Source: Avichristensenella sp031550535 (GTDB lineage Bacteria; Bacillota; Clostridia; Christensenellales; Aristaeellaceae). Taken from it: a DNA stretch of 64,000 nt. Both the position numbers and the translations under genes were made by a program. The DNA lies in contig JAVBOM010000008.1 in the NCBI GenBank assembly GCA_031550535.1, forward strand, positions 124,001-188,000, given 5' to 3'. This document shows, piece after piece, positions 44,697 through 53,612 of this stretch (its first letter is position 1; every line of letters starts with the position of its first letter). The notes beneath the pieces were generated by a model. It was not told the origin of the DNA and did not search any database. It saw nothing but the letters and a program-made list of their open reading frames with translations.

Positions 44697-46571
44697 CTAC
44701 TTGCTACCCTTCCCTACGTTCCCTTCGCTCAAAAATACCGTTTCACCCTTCTCCAAAAACGCCGTGTCAAACGCCATGCCCAGCCCAACGCCCTTGGGGA
44801 TGTTCATGCGCCCGGCCTTCAGAACAAGCTCAGTCGTGAAGAAATCCTTTGTCTCCGCATAGCCAACCTTCAGCTCCTGGTACTTGCCCATGTTCGGCGT
44901 AAAAGACGCGAGCATCAGCACGTGCGCGTACTGAATGCCGCCCGAAATGTGCGGCGTGATCGGAATGCCGGCCAGCGCCGCCATTTTGGCCACCTTTGCC
45001 GCGCGGATAAACCCACCCATGTATTGCACATCCGGCTGCAGCACTTGCGCGGCGTCATTCTCAATCAGCCACTGGAAACGGCGCAGGCTCGTCTCCTGTT
45101 CGCCAAAGGCCAAGGGAATCTTTACCGCGTCGGCAACCTCTTTCGTCTCCCATAAATAGTCGAACCGGCACGGCTCCTCATAAAAATACGCGCCGATGTC
45201 CTCCAGCATTTCGCCGTAGGCAATCGCCTGCTCGGGCATGAACGACCCGTTGCCGTCCGCGTGGATGATCATGTCGTCGCCAAAATACTTGCGTGCCAGC
45301 ACGATCAGCTCCTCGCTGCGCCCGGCCATGGAATCGGCGTCCCAACTCATGCGCCCGCCGATCTTGAACTTGACGGCTTTCGTGCCAATCTCGGCGATCC
45401 GCGCGGCCAGAATTTCGATTTCCTCCAGCGGCGTGGTGCCCCGGTTGCCGCTGGCGCAATAATACGCTACCGACTCGTTGACGCGCGGTCCGAACAGCTC
45501 GCCGACAAAAACACCCTTCGCCTTGCCCAGGATGTCCAGCACGCTGGCTTCAAGCCACGAGACGCAGCACCAGTACGCCAACCCCTGAATTTTGTAGTTC
45601 AGGTCGCGGACATAGACCGCCTCCAGCGTGTCCTCCAAATCCCGCGCGTCCGTGCCGATGAAAAACGGCGCGATCTTTTTTTGCAAGATGGGGTAGAAAT
45701 ACCGCCAATTGCCCCCGGCGATGGAGATGCCGGTCACCCCCGCATCCGTTTTCGTGATCAGCAGGCACTGGTCGCCGCACAGCCGCATCTCGATCGACAG
45801 AATCGTCAGCTTTCCGGGGATACCGGATACGTCGACCATCTTCGCGCGGATGATTCCTTGCAGCGCCTCGCCATCCACGGCCTTCCGCGCCGGGAAATCC
45901 GGGTGAACCTGATACGCCCGCTTCGACAGCGGCGCGGAAAAGTCCGGCTTCTTGCAGATTGCGGCCAGCAGACGGTCGAACGCCGACGGACCCACAATCG
46001 CCTCGGGATCGCGGCCCGCGAGCGTTTCCCCGCGCAGCGCCATGCCTGTCAGCGTGTCCTCGCGGCTGAAATACCGTTCGCAAGGGCGTGTTTCCGCCCG
46101 GTTCACCGCCGTCTCGCACAGCGCGTCCAAAAACGCGTCCAGACCGTTTTGGAGATCATAGTACGACGCCAGCCACGCGTTGATGTCCTCATACCCCGGC
46201 TTCGCGGTGTGCGTCTGGAGCTGTGCGCGGCGGAGCAGCGAGCGAACCACCTGCCGGATTTCAGCGGCCTTTGGCGCGGGCGCGCCTGTCTCATAGAACA
46301 TGCCCAGCAACACATCCGCCTGAGCCGAAAGGCCGGTATCCGCCTTATGAATGCGCATCACACGCGCGCAGTGCTGGCCAAAGCGCATCGACGCAGCCTT
46401 CTCCGGCACGTCGTCTATGCCTTCCGCCTCTTTGATGCCGGCGGTTTGCAGGTCCCCATAGCGCGCGAGCGTGCCCGCGTACGCGTACTGCGGGAAACGC
46501 TCCACCGCCGCCTCGCCCATCAGCCGCGCCGCCAGCCGCACCGCGGCAATCTCCACGAAATAGCTTTGCAT
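44697..46571 (-). CDS. Enolase-superfamily dehydratase fused to an unrecognised N-terminal domain
   Basis: The protein has 624 residues from ATG 46571 (AGGAAAG upstream). Residues from about 230 on form a mandelate-racemase/muconate-lactonising-type enzyme with VKFKIGG (Lys pair), HADGNG (metal Asp), FYEEPC (Glu), AFGEQE (Glu) and PHISGG (His). The first about 225 residues are Ala/Arg-rich, helical, contain a FGQHCARVMRIHKAD segment and match no family I know. Normal relatives are about 380-420 residues, so this is a fusion. It is the last gene of the Ogl-containing cluster. A role in acid-sugar dehydration is likely; the extra domain may be a second activity. Confidence 0.8.
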   Translation of the reverse strand: MQSYFVEIAAVRLAARLMGEAAVERFPQYAYAGTLARYGDLQTAGIKEAEGIDDVPEKAASMRFGQHCARVMRIHKADTGLSAQADVLLGMFYETGAPAPKAAEIRQVVRSLLRRAQLQTHTAKPGYEDINAWLASYYDLQNGLDAFLDALCETAVNRAETRPCERYFSREDTLTGMALRGETLAGRDPEAIVGPSAFDRLLAAICKKPDFSAPLSKRAYQVHPDFPARKAVDGEALQGIIRAKMVDVSGIPGKLTILSIEMRLCGDQCLLITKTDAGVTGISIAGGNWRYFYPILQKKIAPFFIGTDARDLEDTLEAVYVRDLNYKIQGLAYWCCVSWLEASVLDILGKAKGVFVGELFGPRVNESVAYYCASGNRGTTPLEEIEILAARIAEIGTKAVKFKIGGRMSWDADSMAGRSEELIVLARKYFGDDMIIHADGNGSFMPEQAIAYGEMLEDIGAYFYEEPCRFDYLWETKEVADAVKIPLAFGEQETSLRRFQWLIENDAAQVLQPDVQYMGGFIRAAKVAKMAALAGIPITPHISGGIQYAHVLMLASFTPNMGKYQELKVGYAETKDFFTTELVLKAGRMNIPKGVGLGMAFDTAFLEKGETVFLSEGNVGKGSK

Positions 46572-46590
46572 CGTCTCTTTCCTATCCACG

Positions 46591-47499
46591 CTACACCGCC
46601 AACCCTTCCGGGCTGAGCCGCCCAATGTCCAGCCGATCCCGAAGCCACGCCATGTCTGTCTTGTCGTCGCGCAGATAGTGCTCCGCCGAGAGGATATACT
46701 GCATCGACAGCGCGAGCGCGTGGGCGTAGCGACTTTCCGCCGGGGCGTTGACCGCGTCCGTCACGTCGCCGGACGAAAGCGTCTCACCGCTTCGGATCGC
46801 CCGCACGGCGGCGAGAATCGGGTCATTGTCGTCATACCAGTTGATGCCTTTGAGAAACGCCTGCTCGTTCTCCGGGTCAGGCTCGGCAATCGCGCGCCGG
46901 TAACGGCCCAAATCCACATAGAACTTCTGGGCGCGCTGGCAAAGCTCCTCAAACCGGGGTTGATCGTCCAGGGTGTCCGGCACCGTCTGGATGTTCAGCA
47001 GGTTCGCGGCGAACGATCCCTGCACCAGCATGTACGCCGTGTCCTGCGCAAAGCCCTTGGCGAAACCGTCCATCGCGTCCGGAAACAGCGCGAGCGTATA
47101 CTCGGCATCCGCCTCGAAGTAGCGCCGGTACGCCTCCGCCTCGTGGTAGACCGAGCATTCATACGGGGAGATGTTCGGATCCACATCCGTCCCGCGCCCC
47201 TTGAACGCGGCCTCCTTCCAGATCACCTTCATCACGCGGTCGCATGCGCGGTGGCTGACCCAGCCGATGACAAACGCGGTTTTCGCGCCCAGGTATGGGT
47301 CCGCCATGCCCGCCTCTCGCTTGAATTGCTCCAGCAGCCGGTAGCTGAATGAATCGCCGGACACCGTCACACAGCCCAGCAGCGCAAAGCGGTGATACCG
47401 CGCGAGCAGCGCCTTCAGGGACGGCGCGACGCTGTCCATCCGCTCGATCAGCAACAGGCTGTCGTTCAAAATTGCCGAGTGTACCAAATGCTCCGACAT
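46591..47499 (-). CDS. Zinc-dependent phospholipase C-like protein
   Basis: The 302-residue all-helical protein resembles the Zn_dep_PLPC group (PF00882). It has an N-terminal HSAI segment, a FALLGCVTVSGDSFSYR region and GWVSHRACDRVM with a His/Asp pair that fits metal binding. No signal peptide is seen, although true secreted phospholipases have one. It lies between the Ogl-like and enolase-superfamily genes with short gaps, so it belongs to that operon. An intracellular hydrolase acting on a sugar derivative is possible; the family call is only moderate. Confidence 0.55.
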   Translation of the reverse strand: MSEHLVHSAILNDSLLLIERMDSVAPSLKALLARYHRFALLGCVTVSGDSFSYRLLEQFKREAGMADPYLGAKTAFVIGWVSHRACDRVMKVIWKEAAFKGRGTDVDPNISPYECSVYHEAEAYRRYFEADAEYTLALFPDAMDGFAKGFAQDTAYMLVQGSFAANLLNIQTVPDTLDDQPRFEELCQRAQKFYVDLGRYRRAIAEPDPENEQAFLKGINWYDDNDPILAAVRAIRSGETLSSGDVTDAVNAPAESRYAHALALSMQYILSAEHYLRDDKTDMAWLRDRLDIGRLSPEGLAV

Positions 47500-47523
47500 A
47501 GCGGACCCTCCTTAGCGCCAGAA

Positions 47524-48573
47524 CTAGAATTCGGGAATATCCGCGACAAACACGCCGGGGTTGCCGTATGCGTCCGTCGTGAAAATCGCTTGGTTCGTGC
47601 GGTAGGATACCGTCACGTGCGGGTGGTACATCGACATATTCGGCAGCCAGCTCATCTTCTGGTAGCATAGCACGCGCGCTTCGCCGGTTTCGAGCTTCAC
47701 GATGTACATTTCGCCATCGCCGCGCTTGCTGTCGCAGAGGATATACCGATCATCCATCGTCACCGTGCCGTGCTCGTTATCCAGCTCGAACAGCGTCGTT
47801 TCCTTCTTCGTGTCCACGTCAAAGCGGGAGAAGAACACGCGGCCCTCGCGGCGCACGGTGAAGTAGGCGTTTTTGCCGGTGTTACCCCAGAACTCATGCC
47901 CGGCCTGCTCATAATCGCCGTCGTCATGGTCGCGCACGCGGCGGTTGTTGCTGCCATCAGCCTGGATGAACCACATCCGCGCCTTGATCGTCGCCCAGTT
48001 GCCCTCGTGCGCGTACATGATCAGGTTGTGGTCGTTCGGGCAGAACTGGCAGTGACGCACCGGCTGCTCGCCGTGCACGATGATCTTTTCCTCGCCCGTC
48101 TCAAAGTTTTTGACGATCAGACCGAAGTCAGGGTCCGCCTCGTAGAAACACACCAGCTTTTTTCCGTCCCAGCTCGGGAACGCGCCGGAGCACTTGGTCA
48201 CCTTCTCCCGGACCAGCTTTTGCGCGTCCACGATGACTTCTTCTTCCAGCGTTTTCAGGTCCACCGAGCGGACGCAGCCGTCGGCGCCAAAGAACACGCG
48301 TTTGCCATCCCGGGAGATGTAGCCGAAATAATCAAGCTGGCGGCCTTCGGTGAGCTGCGTCACTTCGCCGGTCGCAAGCTCCATGATGAACAGGTTCTTG
48401 CCGCCGTCCAGCGTAGATTCAAACACGACCTGCTTGTCGTCCGGCGTGAAGCTGCGATTGTGAAAATACAGATGGTTGCAGGTATACTCGGGATCGGTCA
48501 GCCGGGTCACGCGCGGGCTGATACCGCCCAGGTCAACGACCGACGGGTGAAATGTGTATTTTTTGCCCTTCAT
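47524..48573 (-). CDS. ogl: Oligogalacturonate lyase-like beta-propeller protein (PL22 type)
   Basis: The 349-residue seven-bladed propeller has PL22-like features: N-terminal RLTDPEYTCNHLYFHNRSF, GEQPVRHCQFCPNDHNLI (family His) and the C-terminal SMYHPHVTV metal-type histidines. Ogl cleaves short unsaturated galacturonides in the cytoplasm. ATG 48573 is chosen for AAGGAGG 9 bases upstream. There is no signal peptide, as expected for an intracellular enzyme working on imported oligosaccharides. The enolase-superfamily gene downstream would suit later uronate steps. Confidence 0.8.
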   Translation of the reverse strand: MKGKKYTFHPSVVDLGGISPRVTRLTDPEYTCNHLYFHNRSFTPDDKQVVFESTLDGGKNLFIMELATGEVTQLTEGRQLDYFGYISRDGKRVFFGADGCVRSVDLKTLEEEVIVDAQKLVREKVTKCSGAFPSWDGKKLVCFYEADPDFGLIVKNFETGEEKIIVHGEQPVRHCQFCPNDHNLIMYAHEGNWATIKARMWFIQADGSNNRRVRDHDDGDYEQAGHEFWGNTGKNAYFTVRREGRVFFSRFDVDTKKETTLFELDNEHGTVTMDDRYILCDSKRGDGEMYIVKLETGEARVLCYQKMSWLPNMSMYHPHVTVSYRTNQAIFTTDAYGNPGVFVADIPEF

Positions 48574-48626
48574 TTTGATAGGTCCTCCTTGATTTTTCAA
48601 TGCATCGCTCTCTTGGCATGAAAGGA

Positions 48627-48643
48627 GGGGGATTCAATCCCCC
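48627..48643. other. Hairpin between binding-protein and ogl genes
   Basis: GGGGGAT and ATCCCCC pair around TCA. It lies 26 bases past the binding-protein stop and probably limits read-through into ogl or protects the upstream message. Confidence 0.5.
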
Positions 48644-48668
48644 CCTACTGATCCCGTTTGCCTTTGCT

Positions 48669-50252
48669 TTACCGGGCGAGGTACCGGTCCACGGCCGCTG
48701 TCTGCGCGTCAATCGCCTGCTGGATGCCCATCTTTTCGATGGTCTTGACATACTCGTCAAAGTTGTCCAGCGACTCGGTGCCCACGATGAACTTGACAAT
48801 CATCGAATCCGTGTAGGTGTTGATGTCCGCCATCGCGCTGGTAACAATGCCGGACTCCTCATCCGTGTACGAGACGCGCGGGAACACGAACGAGTTCATG
48901 TCCTTATCCGTCCAGTTCTCCATCGCGATCTGTTGCTGTGGCAGCGAGTAGTAGTCCAGCATGTAGTCCGGGTCCTGCACCAGCATGGCCGGGCCCTTGA
49001 CGGCGGTCAGCGCGTAGTTGGCCAGCGCCGTATCCACGGACTTGCCGTCGGGGTTCTTCAGAATCAGGTCGGTGTAGTGCTTCTCGCCCTTTTCATTGAC
49101 CGTATAGCTCTCTCCCTCGATGCCCCAATTCAGGCGGACATTGCCTTCCTCGCTGTAGCCCCAGTCCAGCATCTGGATCGCCGCTTCAATGTTCTTGCAG
49201 CTCGTGGAGATGGCGCACTGGTCGTTCGCGGTTGCCTTGTACTCGGTCACGTACTTCACTTGCTCTCCCGCGTTCAGGGAAGGCTGGCGCACGCCGATGG
49301 TGGAGTAGGCCGGGTTGTCCTTGTTGGCGTTCATGAACGCGCCAATCTGGTTGCTGCCCGCGCCAAACGTCGAAAAGCCCAGACCCGCGCTCATCTTGCT
49401 GTCGCGCGTGGCGTCGTCCATGGACACGATGTCCGGATCGATCAGCCCGGCGGCAAACCAGTCGCGCATCTCCGCCAGGAAGTCCTTGAACTCCGGCTGC
49501 ATCGGCGCGTACTTGGTTACGCCCGCGTCGTCCACGTACCACTTGCCCGCCGGGTCTTTCGTGGCGGAGGTCGAAGCGACGCCATAGGCAGGCGTGAACG
49601 CGCGGAACAGGTTATCCATCCGGCCCGTGAACGGGATCATGTCCGGATACTTCTCCTTCACGGCGGTCAGCAACGCCTTCCAGTCGGCAATGGTCTCAGG
49701 CATTTCCATGCCGAGATCACCGACGATGTCATCGCGCAGGATCGGGCCCTGGGTCGCGAGCAGGTATCCACCGCCCTTGGCAAACACGAAGCAGTAAATG
49801 CGGCCCGCGTCGTCCATCACTTCCTGCATGACATCGGGGTTGTCGTTCAGGTACTTCCAATAGTTCGGGGCGTACTCGGGCAGATAATCCGTCAGGTCCA
49901 CGATGACGCCGTCGTCGTGCAGCTTTGTCAGGCCGCCCGCGAGCGAAACCATGTTGTAGACGATCACGTCCGCGTAGTCGCCGGAAGCGAGCATCAGGTT
50001 GAACTGTTCTTCTTCCATGCCGACCGGCGGGCATTGGAATGTCATGGTGACGCCCGTCGTCTTAAACCAATCCTGTACCACATCCAGTGCTTCCCAACCG
50101 GGATAGTCCTTGGCAACCTTGGAGTGCAGCTTGCCAAAGTACGTCAGGTTGATATTGCCGGGAATCGGGTAAACCGACTCGGCCAGCGCGGCGGTGCCCG
50201 CCAGGAGCATCACCAAGGCCACCAACAGGGAAACAAGCCTTTTGCGATTCAT
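48669..50252 (-). CDS. Sugar ABC transporter solute-binding protein (cluster 3)
   Basis: The 527-residue LplA-type protein has a signal peptide ending AALA before ESVYP; again there is no lipobox cysteine. ATG 50252 has AAGGAGG upstream. The mature part has many Tyr/Trp residues typical of oligosaccharide binding. The ogl gene that follows points to a galacturonide or rhamnogalacturonide ligand. It follows its permeases with 118 bases between. Confidence 0.9.
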   Translation of the reverse strand: MNRKRLVSLLVALVMLLAGTAALAESVYPIPGNINLTYFGKLHSKVAKDYPGWEALDVVQDWFKTTGVTMTFQCPPVGMEEEQFNLMLASGDYADVIVYNMVSLAGGLTKLHDDGVIVDLTDYLPEYAPNYWKYLNDNPDVMQEVMDDAGRIYCFVFAKGGGYLLATQGPILRDDIVGDLGMEMPETIADWKALLTAVKEKYPDMIPFTGRMDNLFRAFTPAYGVASTSATKDPAGKWYVDDAGVTKYAPMQPEFKDFLAEMRDWFAAGLIDPDIVSMDDATRDSKMSAGLGFSTFGAGSNQIGAFMNANKDNPAYSTIGVRQPSLNAGEQVKYVTEYKATANDQCAISTSCKNIEAAIQMLDWGYSEEGNVRLNWGIEGESYTVNEKGEKHYTDLILKNPDGKSVDTALANYALTAVKGPAMLVQDPDYMLDYYSLPQQQIAMENWTDKDMNSFVFPRVSYTDEESGIVTSAMADINTYTDSMIVKFIVGTESLDNFDEYVKTIEKMGIQQAIDAQTAAVDRYLAR

Positions 50253-50370
50253 GGGAATCCTCCTTAACATGTGTTTCGCTTTATCTTCCCCCGCGTTTTG
50301 CGCGGGCGAATTACGTCAGATCCGGACAGATCGAAGGGCCGCGGCCCTTGCCGGCGGCGCTTCGGCCGTC

Positions 50371-51252
50371 CTATCCCTTCACCGCGCCGACCATAATGCC
50401 CTTGACGAAGTACCGCTGCAGGAACGGATACAGGCATAGAATCGGGATGGTCGCGACAACGATGGTCGCGTACTTGATGGTCTGGTCGATCAGCGCGTTG
50501 TCGTCCGCCGCGCCCGCCGTCGAGGTGGCGGCAGCGGTGTTTCGGATAATCATCTCGCGCAGCACGAGCTGCAGGGGGTACTTCGAACGCGTACGGATGT
50601 AAATGAGCGCGTTGAACCACGAGTTCCAGTGCGCCACGCCATAATAGAGCACAAGCACCGCGATGGTCGGCATGACAACGGGCACCATCACGCGCGCCAG
50701 GGTGGTCAACTGTGACGCACCGTCGATGCGCGCCGCCTCCTCCAGCGATTCCGGCACACCCTCAAAGGCGCTGCGCATAATGATCATATTGAACGTGTTG
50801 ATCGCCACCGGAACGATCAAGGCGAGCAGCGAATCCATCATCCCGTAGTTTTTGACCATCAAAAACATGGGCACAATCCCGCCGTTAAAGTACATCGTGA
50901 ACATCGTAATCAGCGACAGGGGGCGGCGGAGCATCAGACTCTTCCTGGAGAGCACATACCCGCCCACGATCGTCAGCGCCATGTTCAGCGCCACGCCCGT
51001 AATCACGATGACAATCGTGTTCCGATAGCCGTTCCAGATGTTGATGTCGGAAAACACCGCCTGGTACGATGCGAGGCTGAAGCCAAGCGGCCGCCAAAGC
51101 ACCGAGCCGTGAAAGCGCATGTACTGCGCGGGTACGCTGAAGGAAACAAACAGCACGTACAGCAGCGGATACAGCGTGACAATGATCACAAGGAGCATCA
51201 TCAGGATGTTGAAAATATCAAACGTTTTTTCGCCCCGGGTTCTGTGCATCAT
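50371..51252 (-). CDS. Sugar ABC permease, LplC/YtcP type (cluster 3)
   Basis: The 293-residue permease has six membrane helices, the EAA loop LEEAARIDGASQL and the shared tail GAVKG. The start is at ATG 51252 or 51249; AAAGGA lies about 11 bases upstream, and the in-frame extension before it is RE-1 DNA. Its partner LplB gene ends at 51359 with RE-1 copy 7 in between. Confidence 0.87.
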   Translation of the reverse strand: MMHRTRGEKTFDIFNILMMLLVIIVTLYPLLYVLFVSFSVPAQYMRFHGSVLWRPLGFSLASYQAVFSDINIWNGYRNTIVIVITGVALNMALTIVGGYVLSRKSLMLRRPLSLITMFTMYFNGGIVPMFLMVKNYGMMDSLLALIVPVAINTFNMIIMRSAFEGVPESLEEAARIDGASQLTTLARVMVPVVMPTIAVLVLYYGVAHWNSWFNALIYIRTRSKYPLQLVLREMIIRNTAAATSTAGAADDNALIDQTIKYATIVVATIPILCLYPFLQRYFVKGIMVGAVKG

Positions 51253-51276
51253 CTTGATTGCGTTCCTTTCCTCGAC

Positions 51277-51360
51277 GGCGGCGCGGATTTGAAAAATCGG
51301 CTGCGGCGGGGATTCGTGAATCCACGCCATCAAAGGGATTCCGCAAGGAATCCCTACCTC
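51277..51360 (+). repeat. RE-1 repeat, copy 7 (with 24-bp insert)
   Basis: The left arm GGCGGCGCGGATTTG is interrupted before its closing side by 24 bases that contain their own GGATTCGTGAATCC mini-hairpin. The second stem GGGATTCC/GGAATCCC around GCAA is perfect. Its last two bases overlap the stop codon of the LplB gene. Confidence 0.85.
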
Positions 51361-52297
51361 ACCATAATCCGCTGCCGGTGAGCCTCCGGCTGAGCGTATT
51401 GACGCCGATGACCAGCACAAAGTTAACCACCGAGTTGAACAGCCCGGCCGCCGTGCTGAAGCTCCAGTCCGTGCCCGCGATGCCGCGCCTGTACACGTAG
51501 GAGGAGATGATGTCCGCGGTGTCGTAAATGCCCGGGTTGTACAGCAGGATGGTCTTTTCCGCGCCGATGGACATCAGGCGGCCCGTGCGCATGATGAACA
51601 TGATAACGATCGTCGGCAGGATGCTCGGCAGCGTCACATACAGCGTGCGCTTCCAGCGCCCCGCCCCGTCGATCTCCGCCGCTTCGTACAATTCACGGTC
51701 AACACTGGCCAGGGCCGAGAGGTAAATGATGCTGCCCCAGCCGGCTTCCTGCCAGATGCCGGAGATGACATAGATCGGCACATAGTAGCTTGGGTTGTTG
51801 AGCATGGTCTGTTTTTCAAACCCAACGTAGGACAAAAGCGCCGTGACCAGACCGGTCGACTGCGTGAACTCCCGGACCATGCCGCAAATAACGACCATGG
51901 ACACAAAATGCGGCATATAGCTGATGGTCTGCACCGTGCGCGCGAAGCGCCGCGAACGAAGCTCGTTGATCAGCAGCGCGAGAATGATCGGAATCGGGAA
52001 GCCAAAGACCAGATTGGCGAGGCTAAGCACCAATGTATTCCGAAGCAGCGTGCCAAAGTAATAGCTGGAAAAAAAGCTATTGAAGTGCTTCATCCCCACC
52101 CACTGGCTGCCGCCGATGCCGAGCGCCGGCTTAAAATCCTTAAAGGCGATCACAGCGCCGTACATCGGCGCGTAATGAAACAGAACGTAAAACGCGAGTA
52201 CGGGTATAAAGAGCAGATATAACTCGCGGTTGAAGGAAAGATCCCGCGAGAGCCGGCCGCGGTAAGAAGGGCGTTTTTGGAGCGCCGGAGTGTTCAT
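51359..52297 (-). CDS. Sugar ABC permease, LplB/YteP type (cluster 3)
   Basis: The 312-residue permease has six helices, the EAA loop YEAAEIDGAGRW and a C-terminus TGSGLW. ATG 52297 is used because GGAGG lies 5 bases upstream; 32 extra codons upstream are promoter DNA. It is the first gene of cluster 3 and divergent from cluster 4. The promoter is at 52365-52393. Confidence 0.9.
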   Translation of the reverse strand: MNTPALQKRPSYRGRLSRDLSFNRELYLLFIPVLAFYVLFHYAPMYGAVIAFKDFKPALGIGGSQWVGMKHFNSFFSSYYFGTLLRNTLVLSLANLVFGFPIPIILALLINELRSRRFARTVQTISYMPHFVSMVVICGMVREFTQSTGLVTALLSYVGFEKQTMLNNPSYYVPIYVISGIWQEAGWGSIIYLSALASVDRELYEAAEIDGAGRWKRTLYVTLPSILPTIVIMFIMRTGRLMSIGAEKTILLYNPGIYDTADIISSYVYRRGIAGTDWSFSTAAGLFNSVVNFVLVIGVNTLSRRLTGSGLW

Positions 52298-52364
52298 GGC
52301 TACCTCCGTTCTGCCGTCCGAATTGGATTTTAATAATCTAAACGCGTTTTCAATTTGTAGATTT

Positions 52365-52393
52365 ATCTTAGCACAACTGCATAGATCGCGCAA
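52365..52393 (-). promoter_or_regulatory. Probable promoter of cluster 3
   Basis: On the minus strand TTGCGC and TAAGAT are spaced by 17 bases, 67 bases before the LplB start. The boxes match consensus moderately. The surrounding 52298-52658 gap is otherwise promoter and operator DNA with no gene. Confidence 0.55.
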
Positions 52394-52586
52394 TACTTTT
52401 TAATGTATCACCGCGCTGCTTGGCGCCGGGACCTTGGGGGATTTGGAGGCGGCGTCACGCCATTCCTTCCTTGTTATGATGATCCTTTTGCGTTGTCATT
52501 TCCACAGTCGCTCCCAACATTTTATACGTCATGTTATGGATAAATTCACTATATCGTTGATATTTCCAATAGCGGGACCTGGTCGT

Positions 52587-52608
52587 CTTGCGGTACGATA
52601 TGCGCAAG
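52587..52608. promoter_or_regulatory. Inverted repeat, candidate operator for cluster 4
   Basis: CTTGCG and CGCAAG are separated by 10 bases, 50 bases before the start of the cluster 4 permease gene. This symmetry is typical of a dimeric regulator site, but no promoter boxes around it are convincing. Confidence 0.4.
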
Positions 52609-52658
52609 TAAACCTTAGTTTCAGTTTCACATTGATGACATCAGGGGGGATAAGCCGG

Positions 52659-53612
52659 ATGAATTCAGTCCAGCGTGGCCGCTTGTCACCGCCAAGGCGG
52701 CGCTCCTCGTTTGAGCGCCTGCTCCGGGAGAACTACCAGCTATACCTGATCCTGCTCATTCCACTCATCTGGCTGCTGCTGTTCAAGTACCAGCCGATGT
52801 ACGGAGCGCAGATCGCCTTCCGCAAATACCGCGCGGTCGACGGCATCTGGGGTAGCCGCTGGGTGGGGTTTGACAACTTCCGCAAGCTGTTCGGCAACTA
52901 CATGTTCCCGCGCACGCTGCGCAACACGCTGACCGTCAGCCTCTACCAACTGCTGGTGTCGTTCCCTTTCCCTATTATATTGGCGCTGGCGCTGAACACG
53001 ACGAATCACGCGCGGCTGAAAAAGACCACCCAGATGGTCACGTACCTGCCTCACTTCATCTCCATGGTCGTGCTCGTGGGCATGATTGTCCAGTTCACGA
53101 ACATCCACACCGGCATTTTCAACCGGGTAATCGTCGCGCTCGGCGGACAGGCAAAGGATTATATGGCGTCAGGCCCGGCGTTCTACCACATGTACGTCTG
53201 GTCAGAGGTGTGGCAGAACTGCGGCTGGGGCACGATCATCTACCTCGCCGCGCTGGCGGGCGTGGACATGGAACTGCACGAGGCCGCCATGATCGACGGC
53301 GCGAGCCGCTGGCAGCGCCTGCTGCACATTGACATCCCGTGCATTATCCCCACCGCCACGATCATTCTGATCATGAACACGGGCCGCATCATGGACCTCG
53401 GCTTTGAGAAGGCGTTCCTGATGCAGAACCTGATGAACATCGGCTCGTCGGAGATCATCGCGACCTACGCCTACAAGGTGGGCCTCGCCTCCGCATCGGC
53501 GGACTTCTCGTACTCCACAACCATCAGCTTCTTCAACTCCATCGTCAACCTGATTCTGATCGTCATCGTCAACCAAATCGCGTCCAAATGGGGGGAGACA
53601 AGCCTATGGTGA
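52659..53612 (+). CDS. Sugar ABC permease, LplB/YteP type (cluster 4)
   Basis: The 317-residue permease has six helices and the EAA loop HEAAMIDGASRW near residue 210; the C-terminus is GETSLW. ATG 52659 follows a GGGGGG run by 10 bases; the 75 codons upstream in frame are not protein-like. It begins a plus-strand cluster divergent from cluster 3 and overlaps the next permease gene by 7 bases. Confidence 0.9.
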   Translation: MNSVQRGRLSPPRRRSSFERLLRENYQLYLILLIPLIWLLLFKYQPMYGAQIAFRKYRAVDGIWGSRWVGFDNFRKLFGNYMFPRTLRNTLTVSLYQLLVSFPFPIILALALNTTNHARLKKTTQMVTYLPHFISMVVLVGMIVQFTNIHTGIFNRVIVALGGQAKDYMASGPAFYHMYVWSEVWQNCGWGTIIYLAALAGVDMELHEAAMIDGASRWQRLLHIDIPCIIPTATIILIMNTGRIMDLGFEKAFLMQNLMNIGSSEIIATYAYKVGLASASADFSYSTTISFFNSIVNLILIVIVNQIASKWGETSLW

